Shown: positions 12,933 through 13,111 of the stretch, piece by piece
How positions within the stretch are numbered: position 1 is the first letter of the stretch
Layout: each line of letters opens with the position of its first letter
NCBI GenBank assembly: GCA_024641895.1
Contig: JAHECE010000051.1
Location: 1-13,111 of the forward strand
DNA length: 13,111 bases
DNA from: Actinomycetales bacterium
GTDB taxonomy: Bacteria > Actinomycetota > Actinomycetes > Actinomycetales > JAHECE01
Direction: 5' to 3'
Program-made: the position numbers and the translations under genes
The notes under the pieces: generated by a model
What the model saw: only the letters and a program-made list of their open reading frames with translations
Told to the model about the DNA's origin: nothing
The model's database searches: none

Positions 12933-13111
12933 GTGCTGGTGCTGAGTCGACGCGTGGGCGAGCAGATCGTCATCGGTGAGGACATCGTCATCACCGTCGT
13001 CGACACGCGGAACGACACCGTTCGGCTCGGCATCTCCGCGCCCCGCAGCGTGCGCGTGGACCGCGCCGAGCTCCTGCGGGCAGTCGCGGAGTCCAACCAG
13101 GAAGCGGCGAA
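12933..13111 (+). CDS. csrA: translational regulator CsrA (3' end cut by window)
   Basis: GTG at 12933 with AGGG at 12922-12925 overlapping the previous stop. Fifty-nine codons are visible before the window ends, nearly the whole family length (61-75 aa). The start MLVLSRRVGEQIVIGEDIVI, then VVDTRNDTVRLGISAPRSV and VDRAELLRAV, is canonical CsrA: a five-stranded RNA-binding dimer followed by a helix, with L4 and the Arg of the DRAEL segment (E. coli R44) kept. CsrA binds GGA motifs in mRNA leaders and blocks or alters translation; in Gram-positives it often controls flagellin and is antagonised by FliW. No fliW is present here, but it could lie just downstream. Being only 9 nt behind the flhF-like gene, csrA is probably co-transcribed with it. 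Confidence 0.95.
   Translation, partial: MLVLSRRVGEQIVIGEDIVITVVDTRNDTVRLGISAPRSVRVDRAELLRAVAESNQEAA

Noticed and set aside
1..13111. tRNA/rRNA genes, CRISPR arrays, insertion sequences, phage genes or a defence system
   Set aside because: None seen: no direct-repeat/spacer pattern, no transposase or integrase motifs, and nearly all the length is taken by flagellar genes of even composition.

Overview
The window is one unbroken piece of a flagellar gene cluster from a motile, high-GC Gram-positive bacterium, most likely an actinomycete. The base composition looks like roughly 70% GC by eye, the third codon positions are very GC-rich, GTG starts are common, and the gene order is an actinobacterial-style flagellar order. 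I cannot name the genus from sequence alone. All genes lie on the + strand, and there are no RNA genes, mobile elements or CRISPR arrays.

Layout: (1) 1-233 is the C-terminal tail of a FliK-like hook-length control protein. (2) 257-1961 holds the hook genes flgD (hook cap/scaffold) and flgE (hook subunit). (3) After a 172-bp gap with a GC-rich hairpin and a possible flagellar-sigma promoter comes a stator module, flbD/swrD - motA - motB - fliL (2134-4560), all dealing with torque generation. (4) After a 133-bp gap holding an 8-bp hairpin, a 10-bp palindrome and another sigma28-like element comes the C-ring pair fliM - fliN. (5) The membrane export gate follows as fliO - fliP - fliQ - fliR - flhB - flhA (6296-11878). 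(6) Last come a FlhF-like protein that seems to have lost its nucleotide-binding loop (11853-12923) and csrA, truncated by the window end (12933 onward).

Most neighbours from flbD to csrA touch or overlap (TAGATG, ATGA, TAATG and TGATG junctions, and a 26-nt overlap of flhA with the flhF-like gene), which points to translational coupling in one or two long transcripts. The two gaps above are the only plausible internal promoter/terminator sites.

Working model: FliK and FlgD help build and measure a hook of FlgE. MotA/MotB, assisted by FliL and FlbD, drive a FliM/FliN rotor. FliOPQR-FlhB-FlhA export the axial proteins, and CsrA could feed back on flagellar mRNA translation. The parts that depart most from textbook families are the P-loop-less FlhF, a FliM with no recognisable CheY-binding N-terminal peptide, and a long FliN with an extra N-terminal domain. 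These deserve the closest look.
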